Positions 60,910 to 64,000 of a stretch of DNA of 64,000 nt are shown here, piece after piece. This DNA comes from Hyphomicrobiales bacterium (GTDB taxonomy: Bacteria > Pseudomonadota > Alphaproteobacteria > Rhizobiales > Rhizobiaceae), in assembly GCA_900473185.1 (NCBI GenBank), contig UCKU01000004.1:1-64000 (forward strand). Direction: 5' to 3'. The first letter of the stretch is position 1. Each line of letters opens with the position of its first letter. Under the pieces are notes generated by a model that ran no database searches, was not told the DNA's origin, and was given only the letters and a program-made list of their open reading frames with translations. The position numbers and the translations under genes were made by a program.

Positions 60910-61950
60910 ATGACGACGTTGAAACAGGTTGCGCTGAGGGCCGGGTGTTCCATGGCGACGGCAAGCCGCGTGCTGAACCTCAGCGGTCCGGTCAGCCAGG
61001 CGGCAGCGCTTCGCGTCCGCCGCGCTGCAGCCGAAGTCGGCTTTCGGGCGACCGCATCCTCTGCCCGCAGCGGCCGCCGGCCCGTTATCGGCGTGCTGGT
61101 GCCGAGCGTGACCAATCCGGTTTTCGCTTCGTCCCTCTCGGGCATCCAGAACCGTATGCTGGTCGCCGGCCACAGCGTTCTCATCGCCCAGTCGAATTAC
61201 GATCCCGACCAGGAGGCCAATGCCGTGGCAGGGTTGCTCGGCGAGCGGCCGACCGGGCTGATCCTGACGGTCTGCAATGGTGAGACAAGCCCGGCATTGG
61301 CGCAGGACCTGCCGCCGACCGTGCTGCTTGGCAGCTCTCCGACCATCCGATATCCGGCTGCCGTCACCGTCAACAATTATGCGGCCGGCTGCCGGCTGAC
61401 CGAACATCTCTTATCCATGGGCCACCGGCGCATCCTCTATGTCTCGGGCAGCTTCAGGGCCTCGGACCGCGCGCTTTCGCGTTACCGCGGCTATCTGCAG
61501 AGGATGGAGGCAGCTGGCGTGGCCCCGCTCGAGGCCGTAGAGGTGCCCTTCGTCAGCGGCTATGACCAGATGGACCTCGGCCAGGCCTTGCGGACATTTT
61601 CCCCGACCGCCATCATCGGCTCGAACGATCTGATCGCGCTTGGCGTCATCGGTGCCGTCAATCGCGAGGGCTTGCGTGTTCCCGACGATATCTCGGTCGC
61701 CGGCTTCGACGGCATCGCCATCGGCAAGCTCATCAATCCGACGCTGACCTCGATCGAAATGCCCGATCTCAGCATGGGCGCGACGGCAGCGTCGCTGCTG
61801 CTCGATATCGTCCAGAATGATGCGCCATTGAGACACCTGGAATTGTCGCATGCCTTGCGCCCAGGCGGCACGGTGCGAGACCTCCAAAACGAAGAAACCG
61901 CCGCACCTGTCGGATGCGGCGGTTCCGGATCGAGACCGCGGGTGGCTTGA
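60910..61950 (+). CDS. LacI-family transcriptional regulator
   Basis: A 346-residue sugar-responsive regulator: HTH TLKQVALRAGCSMATASRVL then NLSGPVSQAAALRVRRAAAE, sugar-binding core VIGVLVPSVTNPVFASSLSG, and the conserved IIGSNDLIALGVIGAVNREGLRVPDDISVAGFDG. The ATG at 60910 gives the standard start. It is convergent with the ABC uptake genes and is the obvious candidate to control them. Confidence 0.9.
   Translation: MTTLKQVALRAGCSMATASRVLNLSGPVSQAAALRVRRAAAEVGFRATASSARSGRRPVIGVLVPSVTNPVFASSLSGIQNRMLVAGHSVLIAQSNYDPDQEANAVAGLLGERPTGLILTVCNGETSPALAQDLPPTVLLGSSPTIRYPAAVTVNNYAAGCRLTEHLLSMGHRRILYVSGSFRASDRALSRYRGYLQRMEAAGVAPLEAVEVPFVSGYDQMDLGQALRTFSPTAIIGSNDLIALGVIGAVNREGLRVPDDISVAGFDGIAIGKLINPTLTSIEMPDLSMGATAASLLLDIVQNDAPLRHLELSHALRPGGTVRDLQNEETAAPVGCGGSGSRPRVA
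61896..61924 (-). terminator. Terminator of the minus-strand ABC operon, inside the lacI 3' end
   Basis: AACCGCCGCA and TGCGGCGGTT form a perfect 10-bp stem with a 9-base loop. On the minus strand it is followed by TCTTCGTTTT. It lies about 48 bases beyond the stop of the solute-binding protein gene and within the last codons of lacI. Confidence 0.7.
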
Positions 61951-61971
61951 GCTGCGACCTAACGGCGAGAT

Positions 61972-63234
61972 TTAGCTGCGCGGCAGCATGCCTTCGACGT
62001 CGCCGGCTGCGTCGTCGAGCGCTTCCTTCGGCTCGGCCGAGCCATCCACGATGCGCGACAGATTGTCGACGATCGTCTGGGTGACCTTGACGCCGTTGGT
62101 ACCGGGGAAGGCGTACCACGGGATCATGCGCGGCATCTGGCTGAGGCCTGCCTGGAAGAGCGGGTTCTTCTTGTAGAAGTCGCCGAGATATTCGGCAGAC
62201 TTGGCGGCAAGCTCGTTGTTCGGCACATAACCGGTGCCGGGAACGACGACGGAGGCGCCATAGGGGCCGGCAGCGAACTTGGCGAACTTCCAGGCGGCGT
62301 CCTGCTTTGCCGGATCCTTGGCGAGGATGACGACGGCATTGCCGCCGGTCGGCAGATGGCCCTTGTCCGGATCGATCAGCGGAATCTGGGCGGTGCGCAG
62401 ATCGAACTTTGTGCCGACGTTCTTGATCGTGTTGACGAGCGCGCCCGTCGTCTGGAACTCGAAACCGACCTTGCCGGCTGCGAAGGCCTGTTCGCCGGCT
62501 GCCTTGGTGAAGACCGGCATGCCGCCTTCCTTGACGAAGCGGCTGATCAGTTCGACGGCTTTCTGTCCCTCCGGACCGTTGAAGGCCACCTTCTGCTCGT
62601 CATCGCTCAGCATCTTGCCGCCAGCGCCGAAGAGCAGGGCGGAGAACATCCAGTCGTCGCCCTGCCAGCGGAAGTCCATGCCGTCGACGCCATTGCCGAG
62701 CGCCTTGATCTTGCCTGCGAGCGCGATCACTTCATCCCAGGTCTTCGGAGGGGTATCCGGGTTGCCGCCGGCTGCCTTCACGAGATCGGCATTGTAATAC
62801 ATGATCGGGTTGGAGGTGGCGAAGGCAAGGCCCACCTGCTTGCCCTTGACCTGTGCGAGCTTCAGGATCGTGTCCGAGAAGCCCTTCTCGGCCATGTTGC
62901 CTTCCTTCTGGACGAGCGGCGTCATGTCGACGGCGACGTTGCGCTCGTTCAGCATGCGCAGGCGGTTCAGCCCGATGAAGGTGACGTCGGGCATTTCAGG
63001 CGTGCCTGCCTGGCGCAGGATCAGCTGGATGCCGTCTTCATAGGTCGCCGAGGGAGCGGCGAACTGGATCTTGATGTCAGGGTTTTCTTCCATGAACTTC
63101 TTCGAGATCGTGTCCATCACGTCCTTGAAGAAGCCCGGCATCGGGTAGTGGATCGTCAGCGTCGTTTCGGCGTGGGCCGGCAGTGCCGCCACGGACAGAG
63201 CCGCTGCTGCGAGGAACTGGGTGAAATGCTTCAT
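61972..63234 (-). CDS. ABC transporter periplasmic solute-binding protein (UgpB-like)
   Basis: A 420-residue binding protein of the carbohydrate uptake family. A signal peptide (MKHFTQFLAAAALSVAALPA, then HAE) is followed by TTLTIHYPMPGFFKDVMDTI, ADLVKAAGGNPDTPPKTWDE and GPYGASVVVPGTGYVPNNEL, the layout of UgpB/family-1 sugar or glycerol-3-phosphate binding proteins. It lies just downstream of the permease gene on the minus strand. The substrate cannot be read from sequence. Confidence 0.9.
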   Translation of the reverse strand: MKHFTQFLAAAALSVAALPAHAETTLTIHYPMPGFFKDVMDTISKKFMEENPDIKIQFAAPSATYEDGIQLILRQAGTPEMPDVTFIGLNRLRMLNERNVAVDMTPLVQKEGNMAEKGFSDTILKLAQVKGKQVGLAFATSNPIMYYNADLVKAAGGNPDTPPKTWDEVIALAGKIKALGNGVDGMDFRWQGDDWMFSALLFGAGGKMLSDDEQKVAFNGPEGQKAVELISRFVKEGGMPVFTKAAGEQAFAAGKVGFEFQTTGALVNTIKNVGTKFDLRTAQIPLIDPDKGHLPTGGNAVVILAKDPAKQDAAWKFAKFAAGPYGASVVVPGTGYVPNNELAAKSAEYLGDFYKKNPLFQAGLSQMPRMIPWYAFPGTNGVKVTQTIVDNLSRIVDGSAEPKEALDDAAGDVEGMLPRS

Positions 63235-63259
63235 CGCTCGTTCTCCTGGGTTCAGCCGG

Positions 63260-64000
63260 TCAGCCTTTGAGACCGGTCATGGTGATGCCCTCGACGAAGC
63301 GTTTCTGCGCCAGCAGGAAAGCCGCAACGAGGGGAATGGTGATGATGATGGTGGCCGCCATCAGCGCGCCGTAGTCGTCGCCGGCTTCCGCGGCGCGGAA
63401 GTTCATCAGGCCGAGCGGCGGGGTGGCGTAACCCGGCTTGCTGATGACGATCAGCGGCCAGTAGAGGTCGTTCCAATGGGCGACGACCGAAAAAATCGCG
63501 AAGGCCGTGACCGCCGGCCAGGCATTCGGCACGATGACGCGCGAGACGATGCCGAGTTCGGTCATGCCGTCGAGACGGGCAGCATGGATCAGGTCGTCGG
63601 GCATGGCGCGGAAGAACTGCAGGAACAGGAAGATCGCAAAGACCGAGATGGTGAAGGGTGCGACCAGCGCCGTATAGCCGTTGAGCAACGAGAGGCTATC
63701 GAAGGCGACATAGAGCGGAAGGGCCGTCGCATGGATCGGCACCAAGAGGCCGAGCAGCACGAGTACCATCATCAGCCTAGCGGCGCGGAACTTCAGCTTC
63801 GCCATGGCATAGGCGCAGGGGATCGCGACCAGCACCTGGAAGACGAAGATCAGCGCGCAGACCACTACGCCGTTCCAGAGAAGCGTGCCCATCGCCACCT
63901 TGTCGAGCGCCTTGGTAAAATTCTGCACGTAGTAGAAATGCGTCGGGATCAGCGACAGTGCTGCGGTGAAGATATCGTCCTGCGACTTGCCGGCCGCCGA
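63260..64000 (-). CDS. ABC transporter permease (UgpE/MalG-like), N-terminus beyond window
   Basis: The frame is open to the right edge. The visible part reads QDDIFTAALSLIPTHFYYVQ at the edge, then NFTKALDKVAMGTLLWNGVV with hydrophobic helices, the EAA loop region IPDD-like AMPDDLIHAARLDGMTELGI with the conserved ARLDG, and a C-terminus ending KRFVEGITMTGLKG, a hallmark of MalG-type permeases. It pairs with the binding protein 25 bases downstream. The other permease and ATPase genes presumably lie to the right. Confidence 0.9.
   Translation of the reverse strand, partial: SAAGKSQDDIFTAALSLIPTHFYYVQNFTKALDKVAMGTLLWNGVVVCALIFVFQVLVAIPCAYAMAKLKFRAARLMMVLVLLGLLVPIHATALPLYVAFDSLSLLNGYTALVAPFTISVFAIFLFLQFFRAMPDDLIHAARLDGMTELGIVSRVIVPNAWPAVTAFAIFSVVAHWNDLYWPLIVISKPGYATPPLGLMNFRAAEAGDDYGALMAATIIITIPLVAAFLLAQKRFVEGITMTGLKG

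Noticed and set aside
1..64000. CRISPR arrays, rRNA, tRNA or intact insertion sequences
   Set aside because: None were seen on reading both strands, though short tRNAs cannot be fully excluded without a covariance scan.

Overview
The window looks like part of a large, conserved secondary replicon (a chromid or chromid-like plasmid) of a Rhizobium species of the R. etli / R. leguminosarum group. Four things suggest this. There is a complete repABC replicator with its antisense-RNA gap, plus a second repAB pair. An RHE_PE00001-type protein sits beside that second pair. Two housekeeping pathways, cobFGHIJKLM and nadABC, are present, and from established knowledge both are carried on R. etli p42e-like replicons. 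Base composition is GC-rich with alphaproteobacterial codon use throughout. No rRNA, tRNA, CRISPR or intact insertion sequence was seen.

Layout. 1-2120: C-terminally cut traA relaxase, reading leftwards. 2.4-15.2 kb: a secreted DUF992 protein, a probable trans-acting small RNA of the alpha-r14 type, a formate/nitrite-family channel, an EmrAB-like pump, an MdtAB-like RND pump, a Tat-exported bicupin oxalate decarboxylase, an ECF sigma/anti-sigma pair and a Bax-inhibitor-1 family protein. 15.3-18.8 kb (minus strand): a repA-repB pair followed by an RHE_PE00001-family gene where repC would be expected, with two identical 16-bp parS-like palindromes. 19.0-26.1 kb: cobalamin genes cobF, G, H, I, J, K (opposite strand), L and M. 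26.1-31.8 kb: a LacI regulator, an IolI-like TIM-barrel isomerase, MocDEF-like oxygenase components (rhizopine demethylation in established systems) and a divergent PanB-like enzyme. 31.8-36.2 kb: NrtR and nadABC with two dyad operators. 36.4-37.2 kb: an aldo/keto reductase.

37.9-42.4 kb is the most interesting region. A BTAD/TPR regulator is followed by a 47-codon gene, a YcaO enzyme, a TfuA protein and a small unknown protein. This is a compact candidate RiPP (ribosomally made, modified peptide) locus that may make a thioamidated, trifolitoxin-related product. 42.4-47.2 kb: an XRE regulator and an L-fucose-type degradation group (lactonase, IclR regulator, dehydrogenase, dehydratase). 47.9-51.8 kb: repA, repB, antisense RNA and repC, with two parS palindromes whose inner bases differ from those of the first pair. 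52.1-54.8 kb: surface-polysaccharide genes. 54.9-55.5 kb: the wreck of a divergent SDR/TetR pair. 55.7-60.8 kb: an L,D-transpeptidase, small secreted and unknown proteins, a dienelactone hydrolase and a sterol desaturase-like enzyme. 60.9-64.0 kb: a LacI regulator and, on the minus strand, a sugar ABC uptake system that runs off the window.

The replicon therefore combines maintenance functions (two partition systems with different centromere sequences), cofactor synthesis and niche functions (rhizopine/inositol, fucose, oxalate, efflux, a possible modified peptide). Start codons were chosen by ribosome-binding-site spacing and family length. No searches were run, so family assignments rest on motifs read directly from the translations.
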